From CAZAMB01 sp964486335 (GTDB lineage Bacteria; Planctomycetota; Phycisphaerae; UBA1845), in assembly GCA_964486335.1 (NCBI GenBank), contig CAZAMB010000008.1:62001-126000 (forward strand): DNA of 64,000 nt, read 5' to 3'. The position numbers and the translations under genes were made by a program. The notes below the pieces were generated by a model that worked only from the letters and a program-made list of their open reading frames with translations, had not been told where the DNA came from and searched no databases. Numbering within the stretch: position 1 is the stretch's first letter; every line of letters begins with the position of its first letter. Below, one piece after another: positions 41,396-49,627 of this stretch.

Positions 41396-42805
41396 TCAAC
41401 CGCGCCCGCGACCACTCTCGTTGTCGAGACCGTAGCGCTTCATTTTCTTGTAAAGGGTGGTCCGATTGATTTCCAGTTGCTCGGCGGTGAGCTGGCGATT
41501 CCAGCCATTGGCCTGAAGCGCCGAAGCGAGGATCCGCTTTTCAGGTTCCTCGAGCGCTTCGCGCAACGACATGGGTTTGAAAGTCGTCGTCACCGGATCG
41601 GTGGCGGCCGTCTCGATCAATCGTGGAGGAAGATCATCGACGCCGACTTGGCGTCCCTTGCAGAGAACCACTGCTCGTTCGACGACGTTTTCAAGTTCGC
41701 GGACGTTACCCGGCCAGCGATACCGCTGGAGAACCTGCATCGCGTCGTCGTCGAAATCCATGATAAGGCGATTCATCTCCGCGCAGAATCGATTCAGAAA
41801 ATGTCGTGAAAGCAGCGGGATGTCGCCGATCCGATCCGCCAGCAGCGGCATGTCCACCGTGACGACGTTGATGCGATAGAAGAGGTCTTCTCGAAACGTC
41901 CCCTGCCGCACGCGCTCGTCAAGCACCTCGTTCGTGGCGAGGATCACGCGAACGTCGACTGTTTCGGTCTTGTTGCTGCCGACCGGCTCAAACTGATGCG
42001 TCTGAAGCACGCGCAGAAGTTTGACCTGCAACGCCGGCGACGCCGACGAAATCTCATCCAGAAAAATCGTGCCCCCGTGAGCCGCCTTGAACTTGCCCGC
42101 CTTGTTCGAGATCGCGCCGGTGAACGCCCCGCGAACATGTCCGAACAGTTCGCTCTCCAGAAGCGTTTCCGGCAACGCTCCGCAACTGACCTCGACAAAC
42201 GGCTTCTCGCCGCGCCCGCTTCGCTGATGAATCACCTTCGCGATCAGTGACTTGCCGGTCCCCGACGCTCCCTGCACCAGCACCGTCACCCGCGACGGCG
42301 CGACCGACTCCACGAGGTCGAACATCTTCAGCATCCGATAGTCGTGGCCGACAACGTTTTCAAGACCGTATCGAAGGTCAAGCGTCTGCTTCAGAATGCG
42401 GTTCTCGCGTAGCAGCGCCTGCTGCGATACCGCCCGCTCCACGCATACTTTCAGCTCGTCGTCGATGATCGGCTTGGTCAGGTAGTCGTACGCGCCCATC
42501 TTGATCGCCTCGACAGCCGATTCAATCGTGCCGTACGCGGTCATCATGATGACAACAGTTTCCGGGTATCGCCGGCGCACCACATGAAGGAGTTCAAACC
42601 CATTCCCGCCCGGCATGTTCACGTCGCTGAGCACCACGTCCACCCCGCGGCGCTCGAGCGCCTGCGTGGCTTCGGCGTACGAGGTCGCGCGCTCGACTTC
42701 GTACCCTTCAAGGCCCAGGAATTCGCCGAGCGAATCAAGAATGATCCGGTCGTCGTCGACCACCAGCACGCGGACGGGAGCTTGGTTGTTTGCGGTTTGC
42801 GTCAT
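41396..42805 (-). CDS. Sigma-54-dependent response regulator (NtrC family)
   Basis: 469 residues: receiver (RVLVVDDDRIILDSLGEFL, phospho-acceptor Asp61 in VVLSDVNMPGGNG, switch Thr in VIMMTAYGT, Lys in YLTKP), AAA+ domain (Walker A LVQGASGTGKSLIAKV, sigma-54 contact loop GAFTGA, Walker B GGTIFLDEIS, WPGNVRELENVVERA) and a Fis-type helix-turn-helix (LEINRTTLYKKMKRYGLDNE). It is 18 bases downstream of the histidine kinase gene at 42824 on the same strand, its evident partner. It would activate sigma-54 promoters; targets unknown. Confidence 0.95.
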   Translation of the reverse strand: MTQTANNQAPVRVLVVDDDRIILDSLGEFLGLEGYEVERATSYAEATQALERRGVDVVLSDVNMPGGNGFELLHVVRRRYPETVVIMMTAYGTIESAVEAIKMGAYDYLTKPIIDDELKVCVERAVSQQALLRENRILKQTLDLRYGLENVVGHDYRMLKMFDLVESVAPSRVTVLVQGASGTGKSLIAKVIHQRSGRGEKPFVEVSCGALPETLLESELFGHVRGAFTGAISNKAGKFKAAHGGTIFLDEISSASPALQVKLLRVLQTHQFEPVGSNKTETVDVRVILATNEVLDERVRQGTFREDLFYRINVVTVDMPLLADRIGDIPLLSRHFLNRFCAEMNRLIMDFDDDAMQVLQRYRWPGNVRELENVVERAVVLCKGRQVGVDDLPPRLIETAATDPVTTTFKPMSLREALEEPEKRILASALQANGWNRQLTAEQLEINRTTLYKKMKRYGLDNESGRGRG

Positions 42806-42823
42806 GCCCGGCGTTGCGCCTCG

Positions 42824-43981
42824 TTAGTTTGCTAGAGTTCGTTCGCTCGATTTGAATGACTTCGGTCCCGTGAACCCCACAATGGGCACACGCACCGTAA
42901 AGACGGCGCCGCGTTCGACGCCTTGGGCAGCCGTGATCGTTCCTCCCATGTTTTCGACAAAATCCTTGCAGATCGCCAGGCCCAGCCCGGTTCCCTTTCC
43001 GGGCAGTTTCGTCGTGAAAAATGGTTCAAATACACGCTCGATCGGCTCAGGAAGCCCGACGCCCGTGTCGGCCACGCGAACCACCACGTCACCATCCACC
43101 ATTCCGCTTGTGATGGTCAGCCGTCCCCCGTCCGGCATAGCGTCAATCGCATTGCGAATCAGGTTACAGCAAACCTGGTACAACCGGCTCCCCCGAACCG
43201 CGGGCATCGACTCGCCTTGATAATCCGCCGCCACGATCACGCGATGGCGATCAGCGGTCGCGGCATGCGCCCGGATTGCTTCGTCGATCACCTCATTGAC
43301 GCCCAGCGATTCAAACCCCGCGTCGGACGTACGGGAAAACTGGAGCAAATCCCCGATGATCTGAATCATGCGCATCAACCCGGTGCGCGATTCGGACAGA
43401 TACGACTGAAGTTTCGGCTCCGGAGTGTCGGCCGCGATTCGCAATGATAGGTTGATGTATCGAAGAATACCGTCGAGCGGGTTGTTCAGCTCGTGCGCGA
43501 CTCGTGCCGCCAGCTTCCCAAGGGACGCCAGCCGCCGGGCAACCTCGACCTGCTCGTCGGCCTCCTCCGGCGTTGTACTTCTTTCGACCAGCAGGACGTA
43601 TTGAGGCTCATTGCCACCTTCGCAATCCAATAGCGACAGCCGAACGTGAATGGTCTCCGCAGATTGGTCCCTGTCGCCGGTCCGCAATCCGGTCAGGCGA
43701 AGCATGGCGTCGCGCTTCCCAAGCCGAGACAGCTCGCGCGCCCAACCATCAAACGACCCTCCCCATCGAACATGAGCGAACGCTGCTTCGAGGTCATTGC
43801 CGGCCGAGAGCACTTCCCCGGCGAAGGCGTTACGATATTGAATGGCTCCGGCGGCATTGACGACCACCACGCCGACGCCCATCCGCTCCAGAATCGCATC
43901 ACCGCAAATCGCGCCAACAGGGGCTGCGCGCACCGATCCGTGTGCAGTCGTCATTGACTTCGACGGTGTTCGGGACTTCAT
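42824..43981 (-). CDS. Sensor histidine kinase with PAS domain, cytoplasmic
   Basis: About 385 residues. PAS-like N-terminal part (GDAILERMGVGVVVVNAAGA, IQYRNAFAGEVLSAG), then HisKA with the phospho-His in LAARVAHELNNPLDGILRYI, and HATPase with N-box NLIRNAIDAMPDGG, G1 VVRVADTGVGLPEP, F-box EPFFTTKLPGKGTGLGLAIC. No membrane helix, so it senses an internal signal. Starts at 44071, 43981 and 43954 are in frame; 43981 is chosen arbitrarily because the PAS domain begins about 20 residues later. Partner regulator is the next gene (41396-42805). Confidence 0.92.
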   Translation of the reverse strand: MKSRTPSKSMTTAHGSVRAAPVGAICGDAILERMGVGVVVVNAAGAIQYRNAFAGEVLSAGNDLEAAFAHVRWGGSFDGWARELSRLGKRDAMLRLTGLRTGDRDQSAETIHVRLSLLDCEGGNEPQYVLLVERSTTPEEADEQVEVARRLASLGKLAARVAHELNNPLDGILRYINLSLRIAADTPEPKLQSYLSESRTGLMRMIQIIGDLLQFSRTSDAGFESLGVNEVIDEAIRAHAATADRHRVIVAADYQGESMPAVRGSRLYQVCCNLIRNAIDAMPDGGRLTITSGMVDGDVVVRVADTGVGLPEPIERVFEPFFTTKLPGKGTGLGLAICKDFVENMGGTITAAQGVERGAVFTVRVPIVGFTGPKSFKSSERTLAN

Positions 43982-44212
43982 GGAATGTTCCGCGGACGAG
44001 CGCCGCGGCCAACAGATCGCGCCGCCGCCGTGTTGCTTACAGACAACACGAGCGATGTCGTTTTTGTTCATCGGCAGGGATGCAAATGTGATTCAGTGAT
44101 GTGTTGCCCTGGCACAACATCCGACGTTTCGAGCCGGACCGGCAAGGCGCTTGCCTCGGATTATCGGTCCAATGCGCCTGCACCGCCAAGGACGACTGAG
44201 TGAACGGTCAAT

Positions 44213-45427
44213 TCAATCGCGAACTTCGTACAATCCCACGCCAAACACGTTCTCGTTGCCCTTGTGGATACGAGAAAGCTGCTCGTCGTCGAGCCTGCCC
44301 GCGATCTTAATATGAGCGCAAGCAGCCTCGCCCCCTTCGCAAATGACATTGTCCATTTCTTCGACGTTGACGCCCGCGTGGCTGATCTCGTTCAGTGTGT
44401 GTGCAAGGACGCCCGGACGGTTGCGATGCCGCACGACGACCACATACCTAGCGCGCGATTTGGCCGCCAGATTCACGCAGTTCAGCACTCGACCGCTGCC
44501 CATGTAGTCTTCGACGATGCGAACCGTCTCCGCGGCGATGGCGTCCTGGGCCTGATCTGTCGATGCCCCGATGTGGTGAGTTCCGTAAGCAATGCTTCCC
44601 GACGTGATGATGGCGTCTGTGAATTCGCCTTCTCCTCCGGACGGCTCACCGGGATACACGTCCAACGCCACGCGCAACCCGCGTTCTTTCATCGCCACGG
44701 CCAACGCCTTGTGGTCCAAAACATCCGCCCGCGCCGTATTGATCACATACGCGCCTTCCGGCAGCCGCTGAAGCACGTCGGCATTGATGATGCCTTTGGT
44801 CTCTGGGGCCGCGGCAAGGTGGATCGTCAGAATGTCGCTCTTCGAGGCCGCTTCCGCCGCGTTGGAACATCGTTGGATGCTCAATGCATCGGCCAGCCCG
44901 TCCGTCAGGGATCGACTCCATCCGACCAAGTTCATTTCGAACGCCAGCGCTCTTTGCGCGACCGCCCGGCCGATTTCGCCCAACCCGATGATCCCTAGCG
45001 TTCGTCCCTTCAATCCTCGTGCTTTGCTGAACTCTTTCTTGTTCCATTTTCCCGCGCGCAGTTCAACCGTGTTGTCCACGATTCGACGATCTAGCGCAAG
45101 AATCAACCCTATCGTCAGTTCCGCGACGGCGACGGAGTTCTTTCCGGGGCAATTGGCGACCAGAACGCTCTGTCGTGACGCGGCCGCGACGTCAATCGTG
45201 TTGAACCCCGCGCCCGCCCGAACCACCAGGCTCAGGGCATCGCTCGCCCCAAGCATCGCTTCGGTCACCTTCGTGCTGCGGACGATCAGCACCGCGCACC
45301 GGGTTTTGACGATGGCGTCGCGCAGGGCGTCGCCGTCGAGCTTCGGTTCGAAGGACACGTCACAGCCGAGTTGTTTCAGCTTCTCAATTCCCCACGTTTC
45401 AAATTTGTCAGCGATGAGAACGCGCAT
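44213..45427 (-). CDS. D-isomer specific 2-hydroxyacid dehydrogenase, D-3-phosphoglycerate dehydrogenase type (SerA-like, with ACT domain)
   Basis: 404 residues. AGGGAGGAAAAC directly before the ATG at 45427 settles the start. Substrate/catalytic domain MRVLIADKFETWGIEKL, RSTKVTEAML, VVRAGAGFNTIDVAAA. NAD domain GRTLGIIGLGEIGRAVAQRA; catalytic Arg in NTARADVLDHKAL, Glu in VYPGEPSGGEGE, His in TSGSIAYGTHHIGAST. The last 80 residues (RYVVVVRHRNRPGVLAHTLN, VNVEEMDNVICEGGEAACA) are an ACT domain typical of serine-regulated SerA. Likely first step of serine synthesis, oxidising 3-phosphoglycerate, though other 2-hydroxyacids are possible. Stands alone; cytoplasmic. Confidence 0.85.
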   Translation of the reverse strand: MRVLIADKFETWGIEKLKQLGCDVSFEPKLDGDALRDAIVKTRCAVLIVRSTKVTEAMLGASDALSLVVRAGAGFNTIDVAAASRQSVLVANCPGKNSVAVAELTIGLILALDRRIVDNTVELRAGKWNKKEFSKARGLKGRTLGIIGLGEIGRAVAQRALAFEMNLVGWSRSLTDGLADALSIQRCSNAAEAASKSDILTIHLAAAPETKGIINADVLQRLPEGAYVINTARADVLDHKALAVAMKERGLRVALDVYPGEPSGGEGEFTDAIITSGSIAYGTHHIGASTDQAQDAIAAETVRIVEDYMGSGRVLNCVNLAAKSRARYVVVVRHRNRPGVLAHTLNEISHAGVNVEEMDNVICEGGEAACAHIKIAGRLDDEQLSRIHKGNENVFGVGLYEVRD

Positions 45428-45644
45428 GTTTTCCTCCCTGGTTCGGGTCGGTTTTGGCCAAGCCGCACCCAACTCCCCCATTCTAACCGTGCTTGCCGGA
45501 GCAATGATACTCCGAAATGGGTCGTGCAATCGGCGTGCCCACGGGTGACGTTGACGCCGCCCCCAAGTTCGGAAACGATAGCAAGGGTTGGAGTAGCGCT
45601 GTGCCGCTTCCTGTGCCGAAACAGTTCATGGGCGGAGTTTCCCA

Positions 45645-46316
45645 ATGACCGGTCACCAGCCGTACCCGCCGCCGTTGCCTGCGCATTCCGCATCCTACGC
45701 CGCGCCAATCCCATCCGGGCCGCCGCCCTGGAGTTCCTCGGCCATTGCCGCCTTTGTCCTGTCCCTTCTTGGTTTTCTTGGCGTGACGGCCGTTCTGGGG
45801 CTGATCTTCGCCGTGGTCGGGTTGGTTGCCACGAGGGGTGGTCGCCGTCGCGGAATGGGATTGGCCATCGCGGCGATCCCGATTTCCATCGTCACCGCCG
45901 CCATAGCCGGCCTCTTCGTAATCGGAGCCGTCATGCTCGTACGCGGGAAGGACTTCGTCCAGAAACTCGAGCCGGTTCTGACGTCCACTTCAGGTGCTGT
46001 CCCCCAGTCGGCCGCGACGCTGATGGAACTCGGATCCGCGGATTTTCAGCAGGCTGTTCCCGTGGCGAAACTGGAGGATTGGCTTCGCAACGTCGGCCAG
46101 ACGCACGGCAACATGACCGGGTTCCAGCCCGACCCCACGACGCCCTTTGCAAAGAACCAAGCTGGCGAATTGGTGCTCAGCTTTCAAGGAAAATTTGTAA
46201 ACGGACCGGCCACGATTCGCCTGACGTTCTCCAATCAGGACATGTGGTCTCCCCGAATCAGCGATATTGAAATCGGCGGGTCCTCGCCGCGCGACGGACC
46301 GGATTCACAACCGTAA
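45645..46316 (+). CDS. DUF4190-like membrane protein
   Basis: 223 residues. The Pro-rich cytoplasmic N-terminus (PYPPPLPAHSAS) is followed by two adjacent membrane helices: AIAAFVLSLLGFLGVTAVLG, a GLVATRGGRRRGMGLAIAAI turn, and IVTAAIAGLFVIGAVMLV. This GRRRGxGLAIAAI turn is the DUF4190 signature. The 120-residue tail (TSGAVPQSAATLMELGSADF, LSFQGKFVNGPATIRLTFSN) is extracytoplasmic and unassigned. GGAG seven bases upstream supports the start at 45645. Function unknown. Confidence 0.75.
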   Translation: MTGHQPYPPPLPAHSASYAAPIPSGPPPWSSSAIAAFVLSLLGFLGVTAVLGLIFAVVGLVATRGGRRRGMGLAIAAIPISIVTAAIAGLFVIGAVMLVRGKDFVQKLEPVLTSTSGAVPQSAATLMELGSADFQQAVPVAKLEDWLRNVGQTHGNMTGFQPDPTTPFAKNQAGELVLSFQGKFVNGPATIRLTFSNQDMWSPRISDIEIGGSSPRDGPDSQP

Positions 46317-46441
46317 GACCAAATGGTCGTTTGTCGCCAGGCCGCGGAGGTCCGCAGGAAGCGGGAAACCGCTGCCCAACCAATGCGAACCGTGCGACGA
46401 CGTTCGGATAAGTTCGGGACGATATTTGAAAGGCAATCGTG

Positions 46442-47035
46442 ATGAGGAGATTACTGGCAATCGTCGGCTGTTTCGCGGTGCTTCTTTGCCTGGCTTCGAG
46501 TCTGAGTTGCACCGCCTTGGATCCGAACGTTGTTCATTCCCCGCCCGGAACCACCACGACGATCATCATCGTCCGCCACGCGGAGCGGGATGAGGGCTTT
46601 GATCCTCCGTTGAACGAAGAAGGGCTGATTCGCGCACAGGCGCTGGCCGATGAACTCGCCGACGATGGCGTCACCGCCATTTTCTATCCCGATCTGATCC
46701 GCAATCGGCAGTCCGCCGAACCGCTGGCCGCGCTGGTCGATCCGGTCATTCGCGTGTACACGCAGCTTGAAGTGGCCGACACAAAGGCCCTCGCCAACAA
46801 TTTCGTGAACGAAGTGCTGGAAAACCACGCTGGCGGTGTTGTGCTCTGGATCGGAAACACCGGACCGTTCATAGAGAATGTCCAAAGCGGCAACCTTCAG
46901 GAGATCTACGCCCGGCTCGGTGGAACCGGCGATCCTCCCATTCGGTACGACAGCCTCTATACGATCGTACTTCACGACGACCGGCCGCCCACGATCACCA
47001 TGGGAACCTACGGCGGCCCCAGCAGTTTGGACTGA
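46442..47035 (+). CDS. Histidine phosphatase superfamily lipoprotein, second catalytic His missing
   Basis: 197 residues. Lipoprotein signal peptide with lipobox ASSLSC (MRRLLAIVGCFAVLLCLASS). The phosphoacceptor motif TIIIVRHAERDEG (the RHG/RHA block) and the usual PLNEEGLIRAQALADELADD are present. The late GHS block, where the second His sits, reads VLWIGNTGPFIEN, so His is replaced by Asn. Remaining features (FYPDLIRNRQSAEPLA) are normal. It may be a catalytically weak or binding-only member at the outer membrane or periplasmic face. An in-frame GTG at 46439 precedes the ATG. The gene is followed by direct repeat copy A. Confidence 0.75.
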   Translation: MRRLLAIVGCFAVLLCLASSLSCTALDPNVVHSPPGTTTTIIIVRHAERDEGFDPPLNEEGLIRAQALADELADDGVTAIFYPDLIRNRQSAEPLAALVDPVIRVYTQLEVADTKALANNFVNEVLENHAGGVVLWIGNTGPFIENVQSGNLQEIYARLGGTGDPPIRYDSLYTIVLHDDRPPTITMGTYGGPSSLD

Positions 47036-47064
47036 CCGGGGTCCATGACACATTTGGCGGGCCA

Positions 47065-47218
47065 CGCGCATCGCCCATCCGAACCCTAAACGCCGGCGCT
47101 GGGCGGGCACACTGCATCGACAGCGGTGCTGCCAACAGTCGCCCGTGCCGCGATGGCCGTGCAAGGGACCGTCCGGCTCTCGTGCTGGGGTTCGGAACGA
47201 TTCCTCGCCGGGACTCGT
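47065..47218 (+). repeat. Dispersed direct repeat, copy A (about 154 bases)
   Basis: Begins GCGCATCGCCCATCCGAACC and ends near TCCTCGCCGGGACTCGTC. It matches copy B (49404-49556) in the same orientation with scattered differences, including the shared core GCGGGCACACTGCATCGACA. One frame reads NPKRQRG-like text, which I remember from spurious ORFs in many planctomycete genomes. Confidence 0.7.
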
Positions 47219-47343
47219 CTCCGCCAAATAACGGGCAAAACCCGTCCTACCGACTTTTTCCTTGAATCCTCCCCCCCCACGTCGCGGTACAATGCGGTCA
47301 AACTCCAGTCGGCGACACGGCGAAGCAGCCGGGAGATTCCACG

Positions 47344-48330
47344 ATGAACCATCGAACTGATCGAGTGAATCGGAACGCGTTGTACTTCTTCGCGATGGTG
47401 TGTTTCGGAGGGCTTTTACCCTTGCCCGGTCTCGCGCAGACGATCGTCTGGACGGACGAGAACGGCCGGCGAATTCAATCGAAGGACGTAAGCGGCGGCC
47501 CGGTGCAGACGCTTGCTCAGTTTCCCGTGGATCAAGCCGCATACGGAATCCAGCACGATCCGATCACGGGCAAGCTGTATTATCACTTCTGGGACCAAAC
47601 TACGTCCTTTCGACGCATCAACATCGACGGCTCGAACCCCGAGACGATACCCACTCCGAGCGCGGGGACCTTTGCGATCAACACCATCACGCGAAAACTC
47701 TATTGGACACCGGGTTTCAGTGCGACGCTGAACCATTCCAACCTCGATGGTTCCGACTTCCAGACGCGCACCTACTCGAACTGTTGCTACCAGGCCAGAC
47801 TGGCGATCGGGAACGATCTTTATCTCAGCGGGTATGGGGGCGTGCTCAAGGGGCTCTGGCGGGCCGACGCCGACGGATCGAATGAGCAATTACTTGTCGA
47901 CGAAGTCGCACCCCCGACAAGCATGGCGTACGACCCGGTCGACGACAAGATCTATGTGGCCACCGGGGATCATGTCTACCGAATGAACCGGGACGGTAGC
48001 AGCTTTCAATGGATTCTGATATTCCCGGAAATTGCCCCCGTACACATTGCTTTGGATTATCAGGCAAGAAAGCTCTATTGGGCCTCTGGCGGAAACGACG
48101 CCATTCGACGATCGGACTTCTCTGGAGCCAATGCCGAACATTTTTTGAATGTCGGAGAATCCGGGAACCCCAATCTGCAAATACGCGGTTTGACGATTGT
48201 CCAGCCGCCTATTGTTCCCGCGATCTCGGCTTGGGGGTTGTTGGCGACCGGGACGGCCATCGTCGGCATGAGCATTCTCGTTTTGCGCAGTCGTTCCGTT
48301 TCAAGTTCCAGATCGGTCGGAAGGTCATAG
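47344..48330 (+). CDS. Secreted YWTD/LDLR-class-B-like beta-propeller protein with IPTL-type C-terminal sorting tail, copy 1
   Basis: 328 residues. GGGAG lies seven bases before the ATG. Signal peptide ends ...LPGLAQ-TIVWTD. Repeats of about 40 residues follow the pattern I(V)WTDENGRRIQSKDVSGG, KLYYHFWDQTTSFRRINIDG, RKLYWTPGFSATLNHSNLDG, KIYVATGDHVYRMNRDGSSF, RKLYWASGGNDAIRRSDFSG, a six-bladed YWTD-like propeller. The tail VPAISAWGLLATGTAIVG, then SILVLRSRS, is an IPTLxxWG-CTERM-like signal (Pro, Trp-Gly, helix, Arg cluster) for an exosortase-type enzyme. A paralogue follows 11 bases downstream. Probably surface-anchored; ligand unknown. Confidence 0.8.
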   Translation: MNHRTDRVNRNALYFFAMVCFGGLLPLPGLAQTIVWTDENGRRIQSKDVSGGPVQTLAQFPVDQAAYGIQHDPITGKLYYHFWDQTTSFRRINIDGSNPETIPTPSAGTFAINTITRKLYWTPGFSATLNHSNLDGSDFQTRTYSNCCYQARLAIGNDLYLSGYGGVLKGLWRADADGSNEQLLVDEVAPPTSMAYDPVDDKIYVATGDHVYRMNRDGSSFQWILIFPEIAPVHIALDYQARKLYWASGGNDAIRRSDFSGANAEHFLNVGESGNPNLQIRGLTIVQPPIVPAISAWGLLATGTAIVGMSILVLRSRSVSSSRSVGRS

Positions 48331-48341
48331 GAGATTCGATT

Positions 48342-49286
48342 ATGAACAATCGAGGCCATCCACTGATATGGGACGCGTTGTCCTTCTTAGCGATTGTCTT
48401 CTTCGGAGGACTATTCCCCTCGCCCGGCCTCGCGCAGACGATCGTGTGGACAGACGTGAACGCGAGGAAGATTCAGCGCAAAGACGTGGGCGGCGGAGAA
48501 GTTGCGACCATCGTCCAGTTTCCATCAACTCAGGCGGCTTCCCAGATCCATTACGACCCCGTTTCCGCGAAACTATACTACCTTTCGGGCTATTTTGAAC
48601 GGGTAAACTTGGACGGATCCGATCCGGAGATTATACCCACTCCAAGTGCGGGCAACTTTGCGCTCAACGTGGAGTTACGAAGGCTTTACTGGATTGTCGG
48701 TATTGACAATGTTCTCAACTACTCGGACTTGGACGGCTCTGGGGTTGCGTCGCACACCTACCCGACTTGTTGCCTCTTGGCCCTCGAAGCCGTCGGAGAC
48801 GATCTCTTCTTCGGCGCCGGCCTGACGATGCGCAAAGGGATGTGGCGGGCCGACGCGGATGGTGCTAACGAACAATTCCTTCACGGTAGTCCGCAACCGT
48901 TGGACCTTGCATACGACCCCGTCGAGACCAAGCTCTACGTGGCGACGGAAGGGATTTATCGGGTAAACGCTGACGGGACTGACTTTCAGCTCGTCAATCA
49001 AGCGCTGGCCAACCAAGTCGTCGTAGACTCCCGTGGGCGGAAGATCTACTGGTCCGATTTTGATGCGCAAGGGGTGCAACGCATCCAACGATCGAACCTG
49101 GACGGATCGAACGTGGAGGATTTCGTCACTGGCGGCGACTTAGGGAACCCCGATTTAGATATTGGCGGGCTCACCATCGTGGAACCACCGTCGATCCCCG
49201 CGACCTCCGGGTGGGGGGGGATCGCAATGAGCGCAATCCTCCTCGCTTCGGGTCTGTTCGTATTAAGAAAGCACTCAATCTTTTAA
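48342..49286 (+). CDS. Secreted YWTD/LDLR-class-B-like beta-propeller protein with IPTL-type sorting tail, copy 2
   Basis: 314 residues from the ATG at 48342, which has AGGAG eight bases upstream and gives the same signal peptide as copy 1 (GLFPSPGLAQ-TIVWTD). The frame is open upstream to 48009 inside copy 1 and that extension is rejected. Propeller blades: KIQRKDVGGGEVATIVQFPS, KLYYLSGYFERVNLDGSDPE, RRLYWIVGIDNVLNYSDLDG, KLYVATEGIYRVNADG, RKIYWSDFDAQGVQRIQRSN. The tail IPATSGWGGIAMSAILLASG ends LFVLRKHSIF. The two genes are a tandem duplication, close at DNA level near the signal peptide cleavage site and diverged elsewhere. Confidence 0.8.
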   Translation: MNNRGHPLIWDALSFLAIVFFGGLFPSPGLAQTIVWTDVNARKIQRKDVGGGEVATIVQFPSTQAASQIHYDPVSAKLYYLSGYFERVNLDGSDPEIIPTPSAGNFALNVELRRLYWIVGIDNVLNYSDLDGSGVASHTYPTCCLLALEAVGDDLFFGAGLTMRKGMWRADADGANEQFLHGSPQPLDLAYDPVETKLYVATEGIYRVNADGTDFQLVNQALANQVVVDSRGRKIYWSDFDAQGVQRIQRSNLDGSNVEDFVTGGDLGNPDLDIGGLTIVEPPSIPATSGWGGIAMSAILLASGLFVLRKHSIF

Positions 49287-49403
49287 TGGTGCGACAAATG
49301 CGCAACATCCAAGATGGGACAAAGCCAAATAGGTCGTGCCCATCTACCGTCTGAACCACCGACTTGCCCCCGGCGTGGGGTTCGCAGCACTCTTGGCGCT
49401 CGG

Positions 49404-49556
49404 CGCGCATCGCCCATCCGAACCCCAAGCGCCAGCGCGGGGCGGGCACACTGCATCGACAAGCGTGCTGCCAACATTCGCCCGTGATGCAGTTGCCGCG
49501 CCAGGGATCGCTCGTCGCTTGCGCTCCGGGTTCGCAATGTTCCTCGCCGGAACCGT
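49404..49556 (+). repeat. Dispersed direct repeat, copy B (about 153 bases)
   Basis: Begins GCGCATCGCCCATCCGAACC; same orientation as copy A at 47065-47218. The two copies flank the tandem YWTD gene pair. The reading NPKRQRG appears in one plus-strand frame. Confidence 0.7.
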
Positions 49557-49627
49557 CGCGCACGCGACCGACTCGGACGATCGCGTTCGTCCTTGCGCGC
49601 GGTTGGACCTCACGGTAACATGCGGTC

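Noticed and set aside
48009..48341. N-terminal extension of the second YWTD gene into the first
   Set aside because: It overlaps the end of copy 1 in another frame and puts the clear signal peptide in the middle of the protein.
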